Assembly: GCF_030690045.1 (NCBI RefSeq)
Contig: NZ_JAUYHK010000016.1
Location: 186,001 to 250,000 of the forward strand
Direction of reading: 5' to 3'
Origin: Thalassospira sp.
Lineage (GTDB): Bacteria > Pseudomonadota > Alphaproteobacteria > Rhodospirillales > Thalassospiraceae
Length of the DNA: 64,000 nt
The translations under genes and the position numbers were made by a program. The notes below the pieces were generated by a model. The model worked only from the letters and a program-made list of their open reading frames with translations. It had not been told where the DNA came from and ran no database searches. This document shows, one piece after another, positions 55,175 to 62,857 of this stretch (the first letter of the stretch is position 1; every line of letters starts with the position of its first letter).

Positions 55175-56547
55175 AATTGTGAAAATTCCAGACCAATGCG
55201 CAGGGCCAGCACACTGGCCGGTTCAAACCGCATGGCTTCGCCACCCAGCTTGCCGCCATGCCATTGCGCCTTGGTCAGGACAAACGCCCCCAGCGGCAAG
55301 GCATGAGCGGTTTTGAAATTGACCAGCGCCCGGACTTCTCTGGGTTTGCGGATCCCCTCGTCGCGCCACAGGCAATGATAGGCAAATAACGGTGTGCCGT
55401 TGCGCCGGTCCAGAAACACAAACGGGACTTCGTAATGGCCCCATCGGGCGTAAAACAGGCTTTCCATCCCGGCATTGGAGGCCAGAAACTGGGTCTGGAT
55501 CGCGGTTTCGACCAGGCGCGTCATCGTCGCGCTGTCTTCGGCCCGCCCGCCAGTCAGGCCGCTGCGCAGACCGGGATGGATCAGATGCACCTTGAAGGCC
55601 ACCGCCCGCTGAAACAGTCTGGCATCCTGATCGACCCGTTCCAACCGTCGCACCAGCCATGCCGATTCCAGATAATCGAGATAACGGCGCAGGGTGTTTT
55701 TGGCGATGTCGAGTTCCCGCGCCAATGTTTCAATCGAAAATTCCGACCCGGTATTATAGGCCAGCAACACAAACAGCCGGTGCAAATCCGACGGGCTGGA
55801 AATGCCATGCAGGCCGGGTAAATCCGAATGCAGGGACCGGTGAATCGCCCCGGCCTCGCCATCACGGTCATGAAAACCGCCTTCGTAAATATAATCTTCA
55901 AACAAATGATTCAGTTCGGTCAGTCCGTCGGGAATATCGGCGGTATAACGGCTGGCATTGGGGGCGGCGGGCAAAACATCGCGGGGATTGATGCCGCGTT
56001 GTTCCAGATATTCGGCGAAACTGAAAGGCGGCAGGAACAGAGTGGTCAAATGCGATTTTGCCGCCGCTGTCGGGGCCAGCGCACTGACCGCAACCACACG
56101 CAACATCGGATCAACCGTCAAAAGACGCGACAGGCTGCTTTCCCAGTCACGCTGATATGATACCTCGTCGATAAACAGCCACAAGGGATGATCGGCCGAA
56201 ATACCGCGTGTCGCCCGCAACATTTTGGGCAGACGCACCAGGTCCAGTTCCATAAACAGCGGATGTTCCAGCGACACGTAACACACATGGCGGCGCGGCG
56301 TATCGCCATCCAGCAATTGCGAAATCGCCTGACGCAACATCACGGTTTTGCCAACCCCGCGCGGGCCGGTCAGAATCACGGCCTTGCTGCCGTCATTCTT
56401 TTCAACCGCCGTCCAGAACCGTTTGAAAAAGGCGCGTGGCGACAGGTGATGCACCTTGTCGTCGGTAATGCCATCCCACCACGGATTGTCCAGCACCAGA
56501 CGCCGCAAGAAATCCGGTTCGCCCGGATGATCGACCAAGGTCGCCAT
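55171..56547 (-). CDS. AAA ATPase with DUF4143 C-terminal domain
   Basis: A 458-residue cytosolic ATPase. It has Walker A GPRGVGKT at 61-68, a Walker B-type LWLFIDEVSY at about 125-134 and a sensor-like VVAVSALAP. A winged-helix segment follows (IETLARELDIAKNTLRRYLD, LESAWLVRRLERV), and then the DUF4143 nuclease-like region with VNFKTAHALPLGAFVLTK. This is the AAA_14/DUF4143 family of unknown function. It leads a three-gene operon with EndoU and serine hydrolase, with a 32-base inverted repeat just upstream. Confidence 0.9.
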   Translation of the reverse strand: MATLVDHPGEPDFLRRLVLDNPWWDGITDDKVHHLSPRAFFKRFWTAVEKNDGSKAVILTGPRGVGKTVMLRQAISQLLDGDTPRRHVCYVSLEHPLFMELDLVRLPKMLRATRGISADHPLWLFIDEVSYQRDWESSLSRLLTVDPMLRVVAVSALAPTAAAKSHLTTLFLPPFSFAEYLEQRGINPRDVLPAAPNASRYTADIPDGLTELNHLFEDYIYEGGFHDRDGEAGAIHRSLHSDLPGLHGISSPSDLHRLFVLLAYNTGSEFSIETLARELDIAKNTLRRYLDYLESAWLVRRLERVDQDARLFQRAVAFKVHLIHPGLRSGLTGGRAEDSATMTRLVETAIQTQFLASNAGMESLFYARWGHYEVPFVFLDRRNGTPLFAYHCLWRDEGIRKPREVRALVNFKTAHALPLGAFVLTKAQWHGGKLGGEAMRFEPASVLALRIGLEFSQL

Positions 56548-56592
56548 ATCGCCCCACCCCGTACCGGCCAGATGATTTTATCCGGCATAAAC

Positions 56593-56624
56593 CCGAATTA
56601 GGTTTCGTAATAAACCTTATTCGG
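56593..56624. promoter_or_regulatory. 32-base inverted repeat upstream of the ATPase-EndoU operon
   Basis: Thirteen-base arms CCGAATTAGGTTT and AAACCTTATTCGG (one mismatch) flank the six-base spacer CGTAAT, 46-77 bases before the ATPase start. It is too long to be chance and sits where the operator should lie. The winged helix in the ATPase is a candidate binder. Confidence 0.7.
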
Positions 56625-56686
56625 TATGTTTTTAACAAATGCTTGAGATGCAGGGATTTTTCAAGGGCCGGAACCGGTAAAAACAA

Positions 56687-56722
56687 AAAACCGCCCGGAT
56701 GCGCTGCATCAGGGGCGGTTTT
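56687..56722 (-). terminator. Terminator of the psp operon
   Basis: The arms 56687-56696 and 56713-56722 form a ten-base-pair stem, with a nested GATGC/GCATC stem in the loop, and six T follow on the minus strand. It is just past the pspC stop at 56748. Confidence 0.85.
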
Positions 56723-56747
56723 CATTCAGACCGGGTACGACAGGGGA

Positions 56748-57296
56748 TCAGGCCTTGCTGTCGTCTTCGCGATCACGGTCTTCGTTGCGCATCTTGTTGA
56801 ATTCCGATGACAGTTTGTAATCGCCCGAGGCAACATAACCTTCCATCGAACCGGTGCGGGCCTCAAGATCATCGAATTTGCGCCGCAATTCTTCCATCCA
56901 CGGGTCTTCAAAATCCACCCCGACCACCGGACGGTCATCTTCGGCATCCGATGACGCCGATGCGGCAGAGGCCGCCGTTGCCGGGCGGGTTGCCGTGCCG
57001 CGCCCCTTGCGGCGCAATCCGTCAAACCATTCGGGATGATGGACAAAGGCCCATGCCAGCGCAAACAGCGCCACCCCGACCGGGAAACTGAAAATCAGGG
57101 TAATGATCCAGGCAACCAGCACACCCTTGCGCGGAATCCCGAATTTTTCTGAAATGCCGTGCAATGTGCGTCCGAAAACACCCTTGCATTTCTGGCCTTC
57201 GTCGCCGGAATTGCGGGAAAACCGGCAATTATGGCGTTTGTTCTTATCATGACCGCGATGATAGCCGCATCCGGCTGTCGCTTGCTGGGCAGTCAT
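56748..57296 (-). CDS. pspC: PspC-like envelope stress protein
   Basis: A 182-residue inner-membrane protein. The PspC core is LHGISEKFGIPRKGVLVAWI then ITLIFSFPVGVALFALAWAF at about 45-85. A long charged tail follows. Unusually, the first about 40 residues are rich in Cys and His (AGCGYHRGHDKNKRHNCRF and onward), which the Escherichia protein lacks. ATG 57296 overlaps the pspB stop and follows GGAGGA. It is the last gene of pspABC. Confidence 0.85.
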   Translation of the reverse strand: MTAQQATAGCGYHRGHDKNKRHNCRFSRNSGDEGQKCKGVFGRTLHGISEKFGIPRKGVLVAWIITLIFSFPVGVALFALAWAFVHHPEWFDGLRRKGRGTATRPATAASAASASSDAEDDRPVVGVDFEDPWMEELRRKFDDLEARTGSMEGYVASGDYKLSSEFNKMRNEDRDREDDSKA

Positions 57297-57541
57297 ATCC
57301 TGTTCCTCCATTCGGCAACCTCGGCATCCAACAGGCGTTCAAGCGTTTCGACACGATTTTCAAGGCCTTCGGCCCGGCGTTTCAGGCTGCTGACTGCCTC
57401 CCTGAAACGCGCATCATCATCGGCGGACATTTGCGGACGTTCGGCCTTCATGCGTTTCCAGACAGTGATGTAATAAAACACCACCCAAATCGGCCCGACC
57501 ACGACCACAAAGACGATTAACGGTACCACAAATGCCCACAT
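57293..57541 (-). CDS. pspB: PspB-like envelope stress protein
   Basis: An 82-residue inner-membrane protein with one N-terminal helix (MWAFVVPLIVFVVVVGPIWV) and a coiled-coil cytoplasmic part (SLKRRAEGLENRVETLERLL). ATG 57541 was chosen over an in-frame TTG at 57553, as PspB proteins start close to their helix. It lies between pspA and pspC, as in other bacteria, and relays membrane stress to PspA. Confidence 0.85.
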   Translation of the reverse strand: MWAFVVPLIVFVVVVGPIWVVFYYITVWKRMKAERPQMSADDDARFREAVSSLKRRAEGLENRVETLERLLDAEVAEWRNRI

Positions 57542-57601
57542 ATTGGCTTTCAAACCTGATTTCTGGTTGAAACTGATCCCGCCCCGGTGGGCGGGATCCG
57601 G

Positions 57602-58267
57602 TTACTTGTCTTTTTTGACCCGTTCTTTCAACGCCTTGAGATCATCCTCGATCCCCAGTTCCACTTCAAGATCGCCAAACTGTTCTTCCAGCGTCTGGCC
57701 TCGGCCCAGATCATATGAGTCGGCACTGGCTTCCAGTTCGTCAATCCGGCGTTCCATCTGCTCATAGCGCAGCAGCGCCTCGTCGATCTGGCCGGAATGG
57801 ATCTTTTCACGCATCTTAACCCGCTTTTCGGCGGTCTTCATGCGAATTTCCACCGTGCGCTGTTTGCCCTTGGCTTCGTTCAGCTTGTTTTGCAGCTTGG
57901 TGAGGTCCTCGTCAAATTTGCCAAGGGTTTCCTCGATCACTTCCAGTTCGCGCTCCAGAACCAGCGACTGATCGGCCAGACGGCGGCGCGCCATCAGCGC
58001 CCCCTTGGCCAGATCGTCACGGCCCTTGGCAATGGCAAACTCGGCCTTTTGTTCCCATTCATTCTGGCCGTCATACAGCTTTTTCAGCTTGCGTTCGACT
58101 TCCTTCTTATCCGCAATCGCCTTGACGGCGGATGACCGGACTTCGACCAGGGTATCTTCCATTTCCTGAATCATCAGGCGAACCATCTTTTCCGGGTCTT
58201 CGGCACGATCCAGAAGCGAATTGATATTGGCATTAACGATATCGGACAAACGCGAAAACACGCCCAT
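57602..58267 (-). CDS. pspA: Phage-shock protein A
   Basis: A 221-residue coiled-coil protein of the PspA/IM30/ESCRT-III-type family that coats and protects the inner membrane and restrains PspF. It starts MGVFSRLSDIVNANINSLLD, then RAEDPEKMVRLMIQEMEDTL, and is almost wholly helical and charged. ATG 58267 is chosen. It heads pspABC, opposite pspF, with a sigma-54-like promoter between. Confidence 0.96.
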   Translation of the reverse strand: MGVFSRLSDIVNANINSLLDRAEDPEKMVRLMIQEMEDTLVEVRSSAVKAIADKKEVERKLKKLYDGQNEWEQKAEFAIAKGRDDLAKGALMARRRLADQSLVLERELEVIEETLGKFDEDLTKLQNKLNEAKGKQRTVEIRMKTAEKRVKMREKIHSGQIDEALLRYEQMERRIDELEASADSYDLGRGQTLEEQFGDLEVELGIEDDLKALKERVKKDK

Positions 58268-58313
58268 TGTCTGATCTCCTGTTTTGGGGGACACATTATT
58301 CTGCCCCGATAAT

Positions 58314-58329
58314 TGCAGGAAGCATGCCA
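58314..58329 (-). promoter_or_regulatory. Sigma-54 promoter of pspABC
   Basis: The minus strand reads TGGCATGCTTCCTGCA, matching TGGCACG-N4-TTGCW at 14 of 16 positions with correct spacing, 47 bases before pspA. AGTGTAAT-like words (58375-58382, minus strand) upstream resemble the PspF upstream activation sites of Escherichia coli. The divergent PspF is the expected activator. Confidence 0.75.
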
Positions 58330-58402
58330 TTTTATTAATTCATTGATATTACATGGTTTTCAAAATTTTTCACCATTACACTTAACTTTTATCGCGACTT
58401 TA

Positions 58403-58419
58403 TTATCGATTTTCGATAA
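58403..58419. promoter_or_regulatory. Palindrome at the pspF promoter
   Basis: A perfect dyad, TTATCGA-TTT-TCGATAA, ends 14 bases before the pspF start. It may be an autoregulatory or promoter element; no bound factor can be named. Confidence 0.45.
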
Positions 58420-58433
58420 CGTTTTTCGCAATC

Positions 58434-59462
58434 ATGGATCATTTACAACCCATCCTTGGGGAAGACCCCCGGTTTCTGGCGGTGATCGAGCATGTCTCGC
58501 GGCTGGCGCCGATCAATCGCCCCTGCCTGGTGATTGGCGAACGCGGGTCGGGCAAGGAACTGATTGCGGCGCGTTTGCATTATCTGTCCACGCGCTGGGG
58601 CGGGCCGCTGGTGACGATCAATTGCGCGGCATTATCCGAATCCCTGCTTGATACCGAATTGTTCGGCCACGAAGCCGGGGCCTTTACCGGGGCCGCCAAA
58701 CGCCATATTGGCCGGTTCGAACGGGCGCATGGCGGCACAATCATTCTGGACGAAATCGCCACCGCCAGCGCGGTGGTGCAGGAAAAACTGCTGCGCGTGG
58801 TGGAATATGGTGAAATCGAACGGGTCGGCGGCAGCGAGGTGATTGATATCGATGTGCGGGTGATTGGCGTCACCAATGAAAATTTGCGCGATTTGGCCGC
58901 ACAGGGGAAATTCCGCGCCGATTTGCTGGATCGTCTTGCCTTTGATGTGATTGCCGTGCCGCCTCTGCGCGAACGTACCGATGATATCTTGTTGCTGGCC
59001 GAACAGTTTGCGCTTGATATGACCAAACGCCTGTCGCGGCAGGTTTTCAGCGGATTCTCGCCGCGTGCCACCCGGCAGCTTTTGGGCCATGACTGGCCGG
59101 GAAATGTGCGCGAATTGCGCAACGCGGTTGAACGCAGCCTGTATTTGTCCGACGATGGCGACAAACCTGTTTCGCATATCGTGCTGGACCCGTTTGCCGA
59201 GATATGGAGCGAGACGGACACAAACACCACGACACCAGCAAACAATACCGCTCCCGGCTTAGCCAACGCGCCTTCACCGCCCACCCTGACAATAAGCGAA
59301 ATCGATTTTAAAGCCGCAACCCGCGATTACGAAATTATCCTGCTGGAACACGCCATGCGCCAAAGCCACAACAACCAGACCGAAGCCGCCGAGATGCTGA
59401 AACTGAATTATCATCAGCTGCGGCGCTTGCTGGAAAAATACAACCTGTTGCCGCTAAAATAG
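58434..59462 (+). CDS. pspF: PspF sigma-54 activator
   Basis: A 342-residue bacterial enhancer-binding protein without a regulatory receiver domain, as usual for PspF. It has Walker A GERGSGKE, the sigma-54 contact motif EAGAFTGAAK, Walker B GGTIILDEI and RADLLDRLAFDVIAVPPLRE. A C-terminal Fis-type helix-turn-helix (NNQTEAAEMLKLNYHQLRRL) ends it. It is held inactive by PspA. It diverges from pspABC. Confidence 0.96.
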   Translation: MDHLQPILGEDPRFLAVIEHVSRLAPINRPCLVIGERGSGKELIAARLHYLSTRWGGPLVTINCAALSESLLDTELFGHEAGAFTGAAKRHIGRFERAHGGTIILDEIATASAVVQEKLLRVVEYGEIERVGGSEVIDIDVRVIGVTNENLRDLAAQGKFRADLLDRLAFDVIAVPPLRERTDDILLLAEQFALDMTKRLSRQVFSGFSPRATRQLLGHDWPGNVRELRNAVERSLYLSDDGDKPVSHIVLDPFAEIWSETDTNTTTPANNTAPGLANAPSPPTLTISEIDFKAATRDYEIILLEHAMRQSHNNQTEAAEMLKLNYHQLRRLLEKYNLLPLK

Positions 59463-59470
59463 ACGCCAAC

Positions 59471-59680
59471 ATGTATCAACCCCGCACGCCTGGCTATTCA
59501 AAACACGACGCCGTTAAACGCTGGCATTTGCCAGACCGGGTATTTTTCGCCTGCGGAGCCTGTCACATTCTGGCTTATGCTTTTATCGAGCGATATGACG
59601 CGCAGAACACACAGAATTTCTCGACCACTTTGCACCACCGCCTCATCAATGATCGCGGTGTCACAACAAAAACAGCCTGA
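59471..59680 (+). CDS. Possible small protein, perhaps a truncated gene
   Basis: A 69-residue frame starts eight bases after the pspF stop. Its front half, WHLPDRVFFACGACHILAYA, reads like a real hydrophobic protein segment with paired cysteines, while the rest (TLHHRLINDRGVTTKTA) looks ordinary. There is no good ribosome site. It may be the front of a decayed gene or a small membrane-associated peptide. No family can be named. Confidence 0.3.
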   Translation: MYQPRTPGYSKHDAVKRWHLPDRVFFACGACHILAYAFIERYDAQNTQNFSTTLHHRLINDRGVTTKTA

Positions 59681-59752
59681 TGCGCAACCCGCAAAACAAT
59701 AACCTGCACATTGCCTTGCGTGCTGTTGACATGCGCGGCGGGCAGCAAAGCC

Positions 59753-60889
59753 TTAATCCGCCAACGACCGCGCAATCACCATGCGCTGGATATCGGATGT
59801 GCCTTCGTAGATCTGGCAAACCCGGACATCGCGATAAATCCGTTCGACCGGGAAATCCTTGAGATATCCATAACCGCCATGAATCTGAATAGCGGCGGAA
59901 CAGACTTCTTCGGCCATTTCAGATGCAAACAGTTTTGCCATGCAGGCCTCGGTCAAACAGGGCTTGCCATCATCGCGCAAGGCAGCCGCGCGCAGCACCA
60001 GCAACCGGGCGGCATCAATTTTTGTTGCCATATCGGCAAGGCGAAACGCCACCGCCTGATGATCGATGATTTTCTTGCCAAAGGTTTCGCGTTCATTGGC
60101 ATAGGCCTGTGCGGCCTCGAACGCGGCGCGCGCCATGCCGACGGCCTGGGCGGCAATGCCAATCCGCCCGCCTTCGAGGTTGGCAAGGGCGATTTTATAG
60201 CCCTGGCCTTCGACACCCAGCAGGTTTTCCACCGGCACCCGGCATTCGACAAAGGTGATCTGGCAGGTATCGGAGGCATTCTGGCCCAGTTTTTCCTCGA
60301 CCCGCGACACCACATAACCCGGTGTATCGGTTGGCACGATAAAGGCGGAAATGCCGCGTTTTCCCGCCTCCGGGTCGGTGACGGCAAAGACAATGGCGAT
60401 GTCGCCTTCGCTGCCCGATGTGATGAATTGCTTGGACCCGTTCAGAACCCAATGATCGCCATCGCGAATTGCCCGGGTACGCAGCGCACTGGCATCCGAT
60501 CCGGCCTGCGGTTCGGTCAGGCAGAATGCGCCGATTTTTTCGCCGCGGGCCATCGGCACCAGATAATCCTGTTTTTGCGCCTCGGTCCCGAATTTCAGGA
60601 CCGGCATGCAGCCGACCGAATTATGCACCGACATGATGGTCGATGTCGCGCCATCGCCCGCCGCGATTTCTTCGAGTGCGAGCGCATAGGACACATGATC
60701 CATGCCCGCCCCGCCATATTGTTCGGGCACCAGCATGCCGAGAAAGCCAAGTTCGCCCAGACCGGCAATTGCCTCGGCCGGGAAAGTATGGTGGCGGTCC
60801 CATTTTTCGGCATGGGGTCGTAGTTCATTTTCGGCAAATTCACGCGCCGTATCGCGCACCATAACCTGATGATCTTCCAGCCGCAGCAT
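59753..60889 (-). CDS. Acyl-CoA dehydrogenase
   Basis: A 378-residue flavoprotein of the short/branched-chain acyl-CoA dehydrogenase type. It shows [40 protein letters not shown] and, near the end, [20 protein letters not shown] and [11 protein letters not shown], where the Glu of YEGT is the catalytic base in butyryl- and related dehydrogenases. The substrate chain cannot be told; butyryl- or branched-chain acyl-CoA is likely in this leucine/fatty-acid neighbourhood. Confidence 0.92.
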   Translation of the reverse strand: MLRLEDHQVMVRDTAREFAENELRPHAEKWDRHHTFPAEAIAGLGELGFLGMLVPEQYGGAGMDHVSYALALEEIAAGDGATSTIMSVHNSVGCMPVLKFGTEAQKQDYLVPMARGEKIGAFCLTEPQAGSDASALRTRAIRDGDHWVLNGSKQFITSGSEGDIAIVFAVTDPEAGKRGISAFIVPTDTPGYVVSRVEEKLGQNASDTCQITFVECRVPVENLLGVEGQGYKIALANLEGGRIGIAAQAVGMARAAFEAAQAYANERETFGKKIIDHQAVAFRLADMATKIDAARLLVLRAAALRDDGKPCLTEACMAKLFASEMAEEVCSAAIQIHGGYGYLKDFPVERIYRDVRVCQIYEGTSDIQRMVIARSLAD

Positions 60890-60935
60890 GCTTTCTTCTC
60901 CGCAATGGGACGGACCAGAAAGAAAACCGGTTCCG

Positions 60936-61553
60936 TCAGTCGTCCTTGTAAAACTTGTCTTCGTCGGCCCGGTAACGCCACAAGGCGCCTTCCTTCATGC
61001 CATACCACCAGCCATGCACATTCAGGGTTCCGGCATCCACCGCGTCGCGCACAAACGGGAAATCCAGAAGATTTTTCAAGGAATTGCGCACCGAATGGCG
61101 CGATACCTTGTCAATATCGGGGCCATGTTCCAGACAGCAGCGGGCGATGTTCATCCACGGCCCGATAAAATCATGATCCGGGACCACACCGCCTTCGGCA
61201 CTGTCCACCAGCGCACTGATGCCGCCGCAGGATGAATGGCCCAACACCACGGCATCGCGCACCTTCAGGTCGCGCACCGCAAATTCAATCGCCGCCGAAG
61301 TCCCGTGATACTGATCATCGGGTTCGTAAGGTGGCACCAGATTGGCGACGTTGCGCACGATAAACATTTCGCCCGGTTCGGCATTCATCAGGATCGCCGG
61401 ATCGACACGGGAATCCGAACAGGCGATCAAAAGGACTTCGGGGCGCTGTCCGGTTTCGACCAGATCGGCCACCCGTTCCGGGCGCTGTTCATAATAGATC
61501 GCCCGGAAACTGCGAAATCCTGCCATCATCCGGTCTATTGTGCGCATGGTCAT
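60936..61553 (-). CDS. Beta-class carbonic anhydrase
   Basis: A 205-residue zinc enzyme that interconverts CO2 and bicarbonate. The ligands are visible in [11 protein letters not shown] (Cys, Asp, Arg) and [14 protein letters not shown] (His, Cys). ATG 61553 follows AGGAGGG. It lies between acyl-CoA dehydrogenase and thiolase genes on the same strand. Bicarbonate supply to the biotin-dependent carboxylase of leucine breakdown is one plausible use. Confidence 0.93.
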   Translation of the reverse strand: MTMRTIDRMMAGFRSFRAIYYEQRPERVADLVETGQRPEVLLIACSDSRVDPAILMNAEPGEMFIVRNVANLVPPYEPDDQYHGTSAAIEFAVRDLKVRDAVVLGHSSCGGISALVDSAEGGVVPDHDFIGPWMNIARCCLEHGPDIDKVSRHSVRNSLKNLLDFPFVRDAVDAGTLNVHGWWYGMKEGALWRYRADEDKFYKDD

Positions 61554-61645
61554 TGGTCTGGTTCCCTCCTATGCCGCAAAATAAGCTGCGACAAAATAAG
61601 GGCAGAGCGCCAAAGATGGTAGCCCCTCTTTTGGATTATTAAAAT

Positions 61646-62833
61646 CTATAGCAATTCAACCGCCAATGCCGTTGCCTCGCCCCCGCCAATGCAAAGCGAT
61701 GCCACGCCCTTGCGCCCGCCCCGGCTTTGCAGCGCATGAATCAGGGTTACGATCAACCGCGCCCCGGTCGCACCAATCGGATGGCCCAACGCACAGGCCC
61801 CGCCATGCACATTGACCTTGCCATGATCCAGTTCCAGATCGCGGATGGCCGCCATCGCCACCACGGCAAAGGCTTCGTTGATTTCCCACAGATCGACATC
61901 ATCAACAGTCCAGCCCGCCCGCGCCAGAACCTTGCGGCTGGCCTCAATCGGGGCGGTTGTAAACCAGCAGGGTTCCTGCGCATGGGTGGCATGGGCGACA
62001 ATCCGGGCAAGCGGTTTCAGGCCGCGCCTTTGCGATTCAGATTGCGTCATCAGCACCAATGCTGCCGCCCCGTCCGAAATGGATGCCGAATGCGCCGCCG
62101 TTACCGTACCATCCTTGCGAAAGGCGGGACGCAATGTTGGAATTTTTTCCGGATTGGCTTTGGGCGGCTGTTCATCGGTACCGACGATGACATCACCCTT
62201 GCGGGTTGCAACCGTTACCGGGGTGATTTCCGCATCGAAATAGCCACCGGTTGCGGCATTTTGCGCCCGTGTCAGGGATGTTATGGCATAATCATCCTGT
62301 TCCTGACGGGTGAAACCGTATTTATCCGCCGTATCCTCGGCAAAGGTGCCCATTGAATGGCCCTTGTCATAGGCATCTTCCAGCCCGTCCAGCGCCATAT
62401 GGTCATAAACCTGACTATGGCCGTAACGCTGTCCATTACGCATATTGGGCAGCAGGAACGGCGCATTGGTCATGCTTTCCATTCCGCCCGCGACCACAAT
62501 GGTTGCACTACCCGCGATCAGCGCATCATGGCCCAGCATCGCCGCCTTCATCGCCGATCCGCACATTTTATTGAGTGTGGTTGCCCCGGCACTGCGCGGG
62601 ATTCCGGCATGCCATGCCGCCTGTCGGGCGGGGGCCTGCCCCTGTCCGGCCGACAGGACATTGCCCATGATGATTTCATCAATATCGGCCGCCGCCACAC
62701 CACCGCGTTCAAGGGCGGCCCGAATGGCAATTCCGCCCAGTTCGGATGCCGTCATCCCGGCAAGATCGCCCTGAAACCCGCCCATCGGGGTGCGTGCACA
62801 GGACACAATGACAATCGGATCATTCTGGTTCAT
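61646..62833 (-). CDS. Acetyl-CoA C-acetyltransferase (thiolase)
   Basis: A 395-residue thiolase that joins or splits acetoacetyl-CoA and similar thioesters. It shows NKMCGSAMKA with the nucleophile cysteine, GGMESMTNAPF, NEAFAVVAMA and GGACALGHPIGATGARLIVT with the catalytic histidine, and a late CIGGGEATALAVE with the second cysteine. It follows isovaleryl-CoA dehydrogenase by 25 bases and would process acetoacetyl-CoA from leucine breakdown. Confidence 0.95.
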   Translation of the reverse strand: MNQNDPIVIVSCARTPMGGFQGDLAGMTASELGGIAIRAALERGGVAAADIDEIIMGNVLSAGQGQAPARQAAWHAGIPRSAGATTLNKMCGSAMKAAMLGHDALIAGSATIVVAGGMESMTNAPFLLPNMRNGQRYGHSQVYDHMALDGLEDAYDKGHSMGTFAEDTADKYGFTRQEQDDYAITSLTRAQNAATGGYFDAEITPVTVATRKGDVIVGTDEQPPKANPEKIPTLRPAFRKDGTVTAAHSASISDGAAALVLMTQSESQRRGLKPLARIVAHATHAQEPCWFTTAPIEASRKVLARAGWTVDDVDLWEINEAFAVVAMAAIRDLELDHGKVNVHGGACALGHPIGATGARLIVTLIHALQSRGGRKGVASLCIGGGEATALAVELL

Positions 62834-62857
62834 GATTTTATGTTCCTGTCAGATATT

